From: Terriglobales bacterium
GTDB lineage: Bacteria > Acidobacteriota > Terriglobia > Terriglobales > Acidobacteriaceae
Direction of reading: 5' to 3'
NCBI GenBank assembly: GCA_035624455.1
Contig: DASPRM010000053.1
Span: 1-44,184 of the forward strand
DNA: 44,184 nt
This document shows, one piece after another, positions 32,993 through 41,343 of the stretch. The translations under genes were made by a program, and so were the position numbers. Below the pieces are notes generated by a model. It worked only from the letters and a program-made list of their open reading frames with translations. It was not told the DNA's origin and made no database searches. Numbering within the stretch: the stretch's first letter is position 1; the number at the start of each line of letters is the position of its first letter.

Positions 32993-34747
32993 TCAAGATG
33001 GCGCACGCTGTGGCAGGTTGCCATTCGGGGGTGCCACGGGTAGGAACCGATCCAGCAGATTTTTTTCGCTTTTGAGCCAGAGACGGCTTCCATAGAGTAA
33101 GGCACTGCACTGGACTGTGATCCAGTCGGCGGTAGTGAGCGGGGAAGCGAACAGCTTGCGGTTGCTCAGCCAGCGGCGCGCAATATGCTGGGCCACAACC
33201 AGTCCCAAGGTGGAGCTGGAACCACCGATATCCTGCAGAATCCCATCCAGGGTGAACATCACCTTCGACAGCATGATCAAGGCCGAAGGAAAACGCACGC
33301 CGTGCATCGCAACCTCTTCCAGAAGTTGCATAGCATCGACGGCGCTGGGCAGACGTTTCAGGGGCACCTGGTCGAGAAAACGGCTGGCGCGGTCATGGAT
33401 CATACGTCCCTGGCGGGAACGAGGAGGGATTCGCCTTTCCGCCAAAGTGGCGATGGCATGGGAAGCGCCGACCGGATCGCGCAGGGCAACCATCAGAAAC
33501 AGCAGCGCCAGGTAACGGCGCTGGCTGCGGGTCAATTTTTCCCGCAGAGCCCAATCGATAAGGATTAATTCCCCCGAATGGCTGTCGTAGAGCAGATTGC
33601 CGGCGTGAGGATCGGCGTGAAAGAGGGATCGCTCGCCAGCGGCGAAGAGCGGTACTACGACCAGAGCCTCGATGAGCTGGTCGGCGACCAGGCCCCGACG
33701 CCATGCCGGCATGTGCACCACGGCGTCAGTGATCTTTGATCCGGTTTCTTCGGAAATCGCAGTGATGGTGGCAGTGCACAAGGGGCGGATCACGCGCGGA
33801 ACGCGGACACTGCGAACTTGCCGGTACTGCTCCCAGGCTTCCAGCAGGGTTTTTTGCTCGCGGGGAAAATTCACTTCGTGCTGAAGAAGGCGCCGGACTT
33901 TTTTGAAGGTATCGGGAATCAAGCGCACCGCCGGCCCGTACTCGTGGTGTCTGCCGCCAAAGAACAGGGCAAGCTGGTGCAACAACTCCATATCCTCGCG
34001 GAAGTAAGCCGGAATATGTGGTTTCAAAACTTTGAATACACCGCGCTCGCGGTCCCCGCTTGCGGGATTGCGCCAGGTAAAGCGGACGACCGCGCTAACA
34101 CTGGCTTCCGAGAGGATGGCAGGCTCGATCTTCACCGCATACTTCTCGAGCGCGGAGCCCAGTTGCTGGTGAATCAGGGTCGACACCCCGGCGAAATTCA
34201 CGTCATGAATGCCATTTTCAAGCTCTGAGAGCGCCTTGCGCAGAGCGGGACGGAGATGGCGGTTCCGCGCTATTACCTGGCCGAGTTTTTGCAGGCCTGG
34301 CACCTTCGCAATCAGCAGCAGCAGACGTTTTTCGGCCCGAGTGCTGGCCGGCAGTTCAAGTTGTTCCAGGAGCTTGGGGGCGAGACGGTCATCCGAAAGG
34401 TGGCGGACTACAAACATCATGGCATCCCGCACCGGTGGGCGCCAGGCCACATATGCCTGTGGCACGAGTTGGTCGACTGGAACCAGGTGGTCGGCTATCC
34501 ATGCTCCCATCTCGTTACGCAGTGCCCGGCCCATGGGGCTTGCCAAAGCGGCGGTAATAGTGGAGATGCGCTGCTCCCGCGTCGCGCCCGCGGGCAACAG
34601 GCCCGCGAGGGCCTGGCGCAGTTGCTCCGGCCGCAGCTTATCCAGGTCGGATGGAATAGAAGTCACTCCCGGGACAGGGAACGCGGATGGCGTCCGATGG
34701 TTAGAATCCGCTGCTCGGGTCCTCGACATATCTCTAGGCACGTCCAT
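32993..34747 (-). CDS. ABC1/UbiB-type atypical kinase
   Basis: A 584-residue protein. The N-terminal 145 residues are helical and unlike standard UbiB. The kinase-like core follows, with KLGQ (154-157, the KxGQ motif), an A-rich-loop region LSEASVSAVVRF, candidate ATP-site Lys239 in GVFKVLKP, the catalytic HADPHAGN (377-384) and metal-binding Asp398 in LIDWA. ABC1 kinases support quinone or other lipid biosynthesis and lipid homeostasis. No typical C-terminal membrane pair is obvious. It stands alone. The start could be 34747 or the inner ATG at 34729. Confidence 0.85.
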   Translation of the reverse strand: MDVPRDMSRTRAADSNHRTPSAFPVPGVTSIPSDLDKLRPEQLRQALAGLLPAGATREQRISTITAALASPMGRALRNEMGAWIADHLVPVDQLVPQAYVAWRPPVRDAMMFVVRHLSDDRLAPKLLEQLELPASTRAEKRLLLLIAKVPGLQKLGQVIARNRHLRPALRKALSELENGIHDVNFAGVSTLIHQQLGSALEKYAVKIEPAILSEASVSAVVRFTWRNPASGDRERGVFKVLKPHIPAYFREDMELLHQLALFFGGRHHEYGPAVRLIPDTFKKVRRLLQHEVNFPREQKTLLEAWEQYRQVRSVRVPRVIRPLCTATITAISEETGSKITDAVVHMPAWRRGLVADQLIEALVVVPLFAAGERSLFHADPHAGNLLYDSHSGELILIDWALREKLTRSQRRYLALLFLMVALRDPVGASHAIATLAERRIPPRSRQGRMIHDRASRFLDQVPLKRLPSAVDAMQLLEEVAMHGVRFPSALIMLSKVMFTLDGILQDIGGSSSTLGLVVAQHIARRWLSNRKLFASPLTTADWITVQCSALLYGSRLWLKSEKNLLDRFLPVAPPNGNLPQRAPS

Positions 34748-35269
34748 CGTAGTTGGTCAGCAGAGCGAACGCCAAGGATCGGCGAACACGAATGCACGCC
34801 AAGCCCGAAAAGGGATTTGCCCTCAGGCGAGAGCGAGCCGGATTCGGTGGGGTGGTGTGGGGAGGTGGGGGTGAGGGTGTGTGCGCAGTTTGTAATAGCA
34901 GCCGACGGTTGCAGCTTCTTACGTGAGGTCGGGGCGCGCGGGGAGCATGCAGCTGTCCCACGGCAGGACAATCCGAGATGAACAGAACGAGGCTATCGAT
35001 CACGAGGTCGATAGCCTTGCGGCTTTACCCGCCCCTGGCGGTGCGTCGAAGCATCGACATCTGCCGACAGCCGCCAGCTACTTACCCGGGTTGAATTAGC
35101 AGGTCCTCCTTCTCCGTAATTTGAACAATTCGCAGTCGTTAGAGAATACGGCCGCACCGCGGGGCGAGTGGAAGAATGGATGCATTGGTGTGGTTAACCT
35201 GGGTGAGGATCGTAGACCAGAAAGTCTGTTTGGGACTTGCCCAGGCCTCTGAGGTGGAGGCCAGGGAAG
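34748..35269. other. Intergenic region between the ABC1 kinase and RND genes
   Basis: About 520 bases between divergent genes. One strong hairpin is listed separately (34990-35017). A G/T-rich stretch lies at about 34850-34880. I find no promoter with convincing -35 and -10 boxes and no credible small gene; the frames here are either antisense to the kinase gene or lack ribosome sites. Confidence 0.45.
34990..35017. other. Isolated stem-loop of unknown role
   Basis: AGGCTATCGA and TCGATAGCCT form a perfect 10-bp stem around an 8-nt loop. It lies about 250 nt before the RND operon and about 240 nt before the kinase start, so it ends neither gene. It could be an attenuator or leader structure, part of a small RNA, or a protein-binding palindrome. 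Confidence 0.35.
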
Positions 35270-38200
35270 ATGTGGATTGTTCGACTCGCGTTACGCCGGC
35301 CCTATACGTTTGTGGTGGCGGCGATCCTGATTCTGATATGGGGCTGCCTGTCGATCTTTCGCACTCCGACCGACATTTTTCCCAACATAAATATCCCGGT
35401 GGTCAGCATTATCTGGAACTACACCGGTCTGAATGCGGAGGAAATGAGCGGCCGGATCATCTCGATTACTGAGCGGTCGCTGACTACCACGGTCGATAAT
35501 ATCGAACACATCGAGTCGCAATCGCTGAATGGCGTGGCCGTGGTTAAAGTTTTCTTCCAGCCGCACGCCAGCCTGGAACGGGCGATTGCGCAGATCACGG
35601 CCATCTCCCAGACCCAGCTGCGGCAGTTGCCCCCAGGAACGACGCCGCCGTTGGTCATCAGCTATAGCGCGTCGTCTGTGCCGATTCTGCAGCTCGCGTT
35701 GTCGGGCAGCGGACTTTCCGAGCAGCAGCTCAATGACTTGGGACTGAACTTTGTTCGCACCCGACTGATCACGGTAGAGGGAGCCGCGGTTCCTTATCCC
35801 TACGGAGGTAAGCAGCGCCAGGTGCAGGTGGACCTGGATACGACAGCGCTGCAAGCGAAAGGACTTTCGCCGCTGGACGTGGTGAATGCCATCAGCGCGC
35901 AGAATCTGATCCTTCCGGCAGGAACGTCGAAGATCGGCACTCGCGAATACGATGTGGATATTAATGCCGCTCCTAAGACTATAGCGGAATTGAACCGCAT
36001 CCCGATCAAAAGCGTAGGCGGCACGACGATCTATGTTCAGGATGTGGCTTTTGTTCGCGACGGTTTTCCACCACAGACCAATATTGTGCGTGTGGATGGT
36101 TCACGAGCGTCGCTGTTGACCATTCAAAAAGCAGGGAATGCTTCGACGCTGGACATCATCTCGGGAATCAAGGAGCTGCTGCCGCAAATCAAAGCCGGTC
36201 TTCCGCCGCAGCTCGACATCCGTCCGTTGGCCGACCAGTCGCTGTTTGTGCGAGCTTCGATTCAGGGCGTGCTCAAAGAAGGAATCATTGCGGCCTGCTT
36301 GACCGGCTTGATGATTCTTATTTTTCTGGGCAGCTGGCGGAGCACGCTGATCATCGCGGTTTCGATTCCGCTTTCGATTCTGACTTCGATTGTCGTGCTG
36401 AGCTCGCTGGGCGAGACCATCAACATCATGACGCTGGGTGGGCTGGCGCTGGCGGTGGGTATCCTAGTTGACGATGCCACGGTAGAAATCGAGAACATCA
36501 ACCGCAATATTGCTGAAGGGAAGGAAATTCAGCAGGCCATTCTCGACGGTGCACAGCAGATCGCCGTTCCCGCGTTTGTTTCAACTCTCTCCATTTGCAT
36601 CGTGTTTGTACCGATGTTCTTTCTGGCGGGCGTGGCTCGCTACCTTTTTGTGCCCCTGGCCGAGGCAGTGGTATTTGCCATGCTGGCTTCGTATCTACTC
36701 TCTCGGACACTGGTTCCGACCATGGCCAAGTACCTGTTGCGAGGCCATGAGCAGGAAGCGGGACATATTCCGCCGGCGAATAGCCCGAATCCGCTGGTGC
36801 GGATGCAGGCTGCTTTCGAGATCGGCTTCGAGCGTTTTCGTGACCGTTACCATGCTGCACTGGCGGGCTGCTTGCGGCACCGGCGGGTGTTTCTGCTCGG
36901 CTTCCTCGCCATTTGTGTGCTCTCGCTGGTGGGGCTGGTGCCGTGGCTGGGCCAGGACTTCTTTCCCTCAGTAGATGCCGGCCAGTTCAAGCTTCACTTG
37001 CGGGCGCCGACGGGCACGCGCATCGAAGAGACGGCACGCTTATGCGATCTGGTGGAGCACTCGATCCGCGAGCAGATACCGCAAGACGAAATAGGCACGA
37101 TTATCGACAACATTGGGTTGCCCTACAGCGGAATCAATCTCTCGTACAGCAACTCGGCTCCCATCGGCACAGCGGACGCCGACATCCTGGTGAGCTTGTC
37201 GCCCAAACACCATCCCACCGAAAAATATGTTCACGACCTGCGGCTGCGGCTGGCAAAGGAGTTCCCTGGAGTTGCGTTTTACCTCCTGCCGGCGGACATT
37301 GTGAGCCAGATTCTGAATTTCGGGTTGCCGGCACCGATTGACATCCAGGTCACGGGATACAACCTCGAAGCCAATCGGCAGTTCGCGGACAAGCTGCTGA
37401 GCCAGGTTCGGGAAGTGCCTGGGACTGCCGACCTGCGTATCCAGCAGCCATTCGATCAACCGAAGCTGCACATTTGGGTAGATCGCACCAAGGCAGAAGA
37501 AATCGGCTTCACGCAGCGGGAAGTTGCCCAAAACCTGCTGATATCGCTGAGCGGGAGCTTTCAGACATCGCCAACGTTCTGGCTCGATCCGAAGAACGGC
37601 GTCAGCTATTCCATTGCTACTCAGACGCCGCAGTACCGCGTCACCAGCCTGCAGGATCTCGAAAACATTCCGGTTACCGGACCGAATCCCAATGCGCCTT
37701 CCGAGATCCTGGGCAATCTGGCGGCGATCAACCGGGGAGCCGGGCTGAGCGTAGTCTCGCACTACGATATTCAGCCGGTGATCGATATTTTTGGTTCAGT
37801 GCAGGGTCGCGATCTGGGGGGAGTCTCGCGGGATATCGCCCGCATTGTGAAAGAGAACAGCCACGCTTTGCCACGCGGTTCGCGAGTGGTGATTCGCGGG
37901 CAAGTGCAGACCATGCGTTCCTCTTATGTCGGGCTGCTGGGTGGACTGGTGTTCTCCATCATTTTGGTCTATTTGCTGATCGTGGTGAATTTTCAGTCGT
38001 GGCTTGATCCCTTCATCATCATCTCGGCATTGCCGGCTGCATTGGCGGGAATTGCCTGGTTCCTGTTTATGACGCGCACGACTCTGAGCGTGCCGGCGCT
38101 TACCGGATCCATCATGTGCATGGGCGTGGCTACAGCAAACAGCATTCTGGTGGTGAGCTTTGCGACCGAGCAAATGGGCGAGGGCAAAGACTCGGTAGCG

Positions 38201-38443
38201 GCGGCTCTGGACGCGGGCTTCACTCGTTTCCGGCCGGTGCTGATGACGGCCCTGGCCATGATGATCGGCATGGTGCCGATGGCGCTCGGGTTGGGGGAAG
38301 GCGGCGAGCAGAATGCGCCTTTGGGCCGCGCGGTCATCGGCGGCCTGATGTTCGCCACGGTAGCGACCTTATTTTTTGTGCCAGTTTTTTTCAGCGTGCT
38401 GCACGGCTTACGCGGTCGCACAACCGAGGCCGCGGGGCAGTAA
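35270..38443 (+). CDS. RND-family efflux pump, inner-membrane permease
   Basis: A proton-driven exporter of 1057 residues from the ATG at 35270 (AGGGAAG just ahead); the earlier ATG would add an arginine-rich leader before the first membrane helix. It has TM1 at the N-terminus (RPYTFVVAAILILIWG), a periplasmic porter loop, the TM4 proton-relay pair Asp401-Asp402 in GILVDDATVEIEN, a second porter loop and TM7-12 near the C-terminus. The double six-helix plan and length fit the AcrB/MdtB group. The Asp-Asp-Ala-Thr-Val-Glu form is frequent in the broad soil-bacterial branch of the family. It is the first gene of a three-gene operon with its adaptor and outer-membrane factor. The substrate is unknown. 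Confidence 0.95.
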   Translation: MWIVRLALRRPYTFVVAAILILIWGCLSIFRTPTDIFPNINIPVVSIIWNYTGLNAEEMSGRIISITERSLTTTVDNIEHIESQSLNGVAVVKVFFQPHASLERAIAQITAISQTQLRQLPPGTTPPLVISYSASSVPILQLALSGSGLSEQQLNDLGLNFVRTRLITVEGAAVPYPYGGKQRQVQVDLDTTALQAKGLSPLDVVNAISAQNLILPAGTSKIGTREYDVDINAAPKTIAELNRIPIKSVGGTTIYVQDVAFVRDGFPPQTNIVRVDGSRASLLTIQKAGNASTLDIISGIKELLPQIKAGLPPQLDIRPLADQSLFVRASIQGVLKEGIIAACLTGLMILIFLGSWRSTLIIAVSIPLSILTSIVVLSSLGETINIMTLGGLALAVGILVDDATVEIENINRNIAEGKEIQQAILDGAQQIAVPAFVSTLSICIVFVPMFFLAGVARYLFVPLAEAVVFAMLASYLLSRTLVPTMAKYLLRGHEQEAGHIPPANSPNPLVRMQAAFEIGFERFRDRYHAALAGCLRHRRVFLLGFLAICVLSLVGLVPWLGQDFFPSVDAGQFKLHLRAPTGTRIEETARLCDLVEHSIREQIPQDEIGTIIDNIGLPYSGINLSYSNSAPIGTADADILVSLSPKHHPTEKYVHDLRLRLAKEFPGVAFYLLPADIVSQILNFGLPAPIDIQVTGYNLEANRQFADKLLSQVREVPGTADLRIQQPFDQPKLHIWVDRTKAEEIGFTQREVAQNLLISLSGSFQTSPTFWLDPKNGVSYSIATQTPQYRVTSLQDLENIPVTGPNPNAPSEILGNLAAINRGAGLSVVSHYDIQPVIDIFGSVQGRDLGGVSRDIARIVKENSHALPRGSRVVIRGQVQTMRSSYVGLLGGLVFSIILVYLLIVVNFQSWLDPFIIISALPAALAGIAWFLFMTRTTLSVPALTGSIMCMGVATANSILVVSFATEQMGEGKDSVAAALDAGFTRFRPVLMTALAMMIGMVPMALGLGEGGEQNAPLGRAVIGGLMFATVATLFFVPVFFSVLHGLRGRTTEAAGQ

Positions 38444-38476
38444 AAGAACGTCCCAATGCGGCTTCTGGAGTCAAAT

Positions 38477-39769
38477 ATGCTTGTGGAACCAACCGTAGAA
38501 CGGCCGACGAGTGCGACGCCGAAGAGCGAGCTGAGGCGGCCGAATCATCCCCACCGGCGCTGGATCGTGGCAGCGATTGCGTGCGTTGTTGTTCTGGGAG
38601 CAATTGCGTACGGGGTGGTGCCCCGAGTGCGAGCCCGGCAACAGGTACGCTCGGAGACGGCGGAAATGGCTCTTTCCGTAGTGTCAGTGGTCCATCCGGA
38701 GAAGACCGCTCCCTCGGACGAGCTGGTGCTGCCGGCCAATGTTCAGCCTTATATAAGCGCTCCGATTTATGCTCGCACCAATGGCTATTTGAAGGGCTGG
38801 TACGCGGATATCGGGACCCACGTAAGAAAAGGCCAGCTGCTGGCGGAAATCGAAACCCCGGAGCTGGATCAGCAATTACAGCAGGCGCGTGCCAATCTGA
38901 ATACCGCCCAAGCCAACTTGCAGCTCTCGGAGATTACGGCGAACCGGTACCAGGGTCTTCTGAAGACGAATTCGGTGGCGCAGCAGGATGCCGATAATGC
39001 CGTCGGCGCTAATAACGCGAACAAAGCGATCGTGCAGTCAAATCAGGCAAACGTGCGCCAGCTCGAGCAGTTGCAGGCGTACGAGAAAATCTATGCTCCC
39101 TTCGACGGCATCATCACGGTGCGTAATACCGATATCGGAGCGCTGATCAATTCCGGCAGCAGCAGCGTCCCCAATACGGAGCTGTTCCATATCGCTCAGC
39201 CAAACAGGCTGCGGGTGTACGTTGATGTTCCTGAAGCTTACGCCCCTTCCGCGAAGCCCGGACTGACAGCGGAGTTGACGCTGGCCGAGTATCCGGGGAG
39301 GCGGTTCCAGGGCAGACTGGTGCGCACCGCCGAAGCCATCAATCTCACGACTCGCACTCTTCAGGTCGAGATCGCAGTGGACAACCCGACTGGCACACTG
39401 CTGTCCGGCTCCTACGCGGAAGTGCACATGAAAGTACCGGCGCAAGCCTCGGCGTTTCTGCTGCCGGTGAGCGCGCTGATGTTTCGCTCTGAAGGTTTAC
39501 GAGTGGTGACAGTGGGAGAAGGAAATCGTGTTCAACTGCGGCAGGTAACTCCGGGGCACGATTTTGGAGATCGGATGGAGATCCTTGCCGGATTGAACGC
39601 CAACGACTCGGTAATCGTGAACCCACCGGATTCCATCGTCGATGGCGAACAGGTCAGGGTTGCAACGCCCGCGCCGCAATCCGGGCAGCAGGCTCAAGGC
39701 GCCGCGCAGCAGCCGGGCGGTGCTCCGCAGCAGCAACAGGGCGGGCAGCACGCGGGAGGCAAACAGTGA
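38477..39769 (+). CDS. RND efflux periplasmic adaptor (HlyD/MFP family)
   Basis: A 430-residue membrane-fusion protein. One N-terminal membrane anchor (WIVAAIACVVVLGAIAYGVV) is followed by the lipoyl half-motif APIYARTNGYLKGWYADIGT and GQLLAEIETPELDQQL, an alpha-helical hairpin, the second lipoyl half (APFDGIITVRNTDIGALIN), a beta-barrel and a membrane-proximal domain. The tail is a Gln/Gly/Ala-rich stretch of about 35 residues. It bridges the permease and the outer-membrane channel. I prefer the ATG at 38477, with GGAG seven bases ahead, over that at 38456. It lies 33 nt after the permease and overlaps the next gene by four bases. Confidence 0.93.
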   Translation: MLVEPTVERPTSATPKSELRRPNHPHRRWIVAAIACVVVLGAIAYGVVPRVRARQQVRSETAEMALSVVSVVHPEKTAPSDELVLPANVQPYISAPIYARTNGYLKGWYADIGTHVRKGQLLAEIETPELDQQLQQARANLNTAQANLQLSEITANRYQGLLKTNSVAQQDADNAVGANNANKAIVQSNQANVRQLEQLQAYEKIYAPFDGIITVRNTDIGALINSGSSSVPNTELFHIAQPNRLRVYVDVPEAYAPSAKPGLTAELTLAEYPGRRFQGRLVRTAEAINLTTRTLQVEIAVDNPTGTLLSGSYAEVHMKVPAQASAFLLPVSALMFRSEGLRVVTVGEGNRVQLRQVTPGHDFGDRMEILAGLNANDSVIVNPPDSIVDGEQVRVATPAPQSGQQAQGAAQQPGGAPQQQQGGQHAGGKQ

Positions 39770-41283
39770 AGAGCCTTTTCCAGCATGCCAAGTCCCGCTA
39801 CAGATTCCACGCGAGCTGGCTCGTCGTGTTGTTCGGACCTCTTCTGCTCACCGGTTGCGCAGTGGGTCCGAAATATCAGCGACCCGCAATGGCGGAAGTT
39901 CCATCGCAGTATCTGGAGTCAGGCAACCTGAAAGTAGCACAGCCGAGCGACCAGATGATCCGCGGAAAATGGTGGGAAGTTTTTCAGGATTCGCAACTGA
40001 ACGCGCTGGAAGGCCAGATTGAGGTCAATAACCAGACCCTAAAGCAGGCGCAAGCGCAATTCGCTCAGGCTCGCGCCATAGTTCGCTACAATCGCGCGGA
40101 TTTTTATCCGACGGTGACCGGCGGATTCACGCCGACGCGCAACCGAATATCTGCCAACCGGGCTGTGAAAACGTTGTCGGGTCAAACTTACAACGACGTT
40201 CTCCTGGGTCTGGACGTCTCGTATGAGCCCGATGTGTGGGGTCGAGTGCGGCGAACGGTGGAAGCCAGCCGCGAAAATGCCCAGGCCAGCGCTGCGGATC
40301 TCGAGACGGTGAGGCTCAGTCTGCAGGCAGAACTCGCGATGGATTACTTTCAGATGCGCAGCCTGGATGGGGAAGAACAACTCTTGCAATCCACGGTTCA
40401 GACCTATCAGGAAGCTCTGCAGCTTACGTTAAACCGTTTTCACGGAGGGGTGGCATCCGAAGTGGATGTAGATCAGGCACAGACACAGCTAGAGACAACG
40501 CGAGCGCAGGCGATTGACGTGCAAGTGCAGCGAGCGCAGTTTCAGCACGCAATCGCGGTGCTGGCAGGCAAGCCTGCTTCCAGTTTCCAGTTGGCATTCT
40601 CTCCCTTGCAGGCGCCGCCACCGGTGATTCCGCCCGGACTGCCCTCGCTGCTATTGGAGCGTCGTCCCGACGTAGCGGGCGCGGAACGCAGGGCAGCGGC
40701 TGCCAACGCCAATATCGGGATTGCGCGCGCCGCTTACTTTCCGTTGATAAGCCTGAGCGCCTCGGGTGGGGTGGAAAGCGCCGCCATGAGCACGCTGTTT
40801 AATGGTCCCAGCGGCTTCTGGAACATTGGCGCTTCGGTAGTGCAGACCGTGTTTGACGCCGGGCGGCGTCGCGCGGCTTCTGATCAGGCCTATGCCGCCT
40901 ACGATCAAAGCGCAGCGGCATACCGGCAGACTGTGCTTACAGCTTTTCAGGAAGTGGAAGACAACCTGGCGGCGCAACGAATCCTCGAGGACGAAGGCAA
41001 GACCCAGGAAGGAGCGGTGGCAGCCGCGCAGAAATTGCTGAATCAATCGATGACTCGCTACACCGGTGGTGTCACCACCTATCTGGAAGTACTCACGTCC
41101 CAGAGTACAGCACTATCCGACGAGCGGGTGGCGGTTCAGATCCTGGGGCGCAGGATGACGGCTGCTGTTCTGCTAATCAAGGCTCTGGGAGGGGGTTGGG
41201 ATGCGTCGCAGCTGCCCACGTTCACCGAGGTAAGCCGCAGGCAAGCTCCCGGAAGAACCTCGACACAATCGGCAGCCAAGTGA
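39766..41283 (+). CDS. RND efflux outer-membrane lipoprotein (TolC/NodT family)
   Basis: A 505-residue outer-membrane factor. The signal peptide ends in the lipobox LLTGC (Cys31), followed by AVGPKYQRP, the usual NodT-family opening. Two outer-membrane efflux protein repeats follow (about 70-270 and 280-480) with long helices and motifs such as LERRPDVAGAERRAAAANAN and AYFPLISLSASGG. The GTG start overlaps the adaptor's stop codon (GTGA), giving translational coupling. It completes the tripartite pump. Confidence 0.94.
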   Translation: MKSLFQHAKSRYRFHASWLVVLFGPLLLTGCAVGPKYQRPAMAEVPSQYLESGNLKVAQPSDQMIRGKWWEVFQDSQLNALEGQIEVNNQTLKQAQAQFAQARAIVRYNRADFYPTVTGGFTPTRNRISANRAVKTLSGQTYNDVLLGLDVSYEPDVWGRVRRTVEASRENAQASAADLETVRLSLQAELAMDYFQMRSLDGEEQLLQSTVQTYQEALQLTLNRFHGGVASEVDVDQAQTQLETTRAQAIDVQVQRAQFQHAIAVLAGKPASSFQLAFSPLQAPPPVIPPGLPSLLLERRPDVAGAERRAAAANANIGIARAAYFPLISLSASGGVESAAMSTLFNGPSGFWNIGASVVQTVFDAGRRRAASDQAYAAYDQSAAAYRQTVLTAFQEVEDNLAAQRILEDEGKTQEGAVAAAQKLLNQSMTRYTGGVTTYLEVLTSQSTALSDERVAVQILGRRMTAAVLLIKALGGGWDASQLPTFTEVSRRQAPGRTSTQSAAK

Positions 41284-41321
41284 GACGCAGCTCAACCTAG
41301 AGCAGAATTCCTTGAGAGTAC

Positions 41322-41343
41322 GATGATCTATTGATGATCTATT
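41322..41343. repeat. Tandem 11-bp direct repeat
   Basis: The unit GATGATCTATT occurs twice head to tail (41322-41332 and 41333-41343). The second copy contains the stop codon of the sigma-54 activator gene on the minus strand. It is probably a replication-slippage duplication with no function. Confidence 0.6.

Noticed and set aside
35125-35153. TTGAAC followed after 17 nt by GAATAC before the RND operon.
   Set aside because: The -10 matches only 2 of 6 positions, so it is not a credible promoter.
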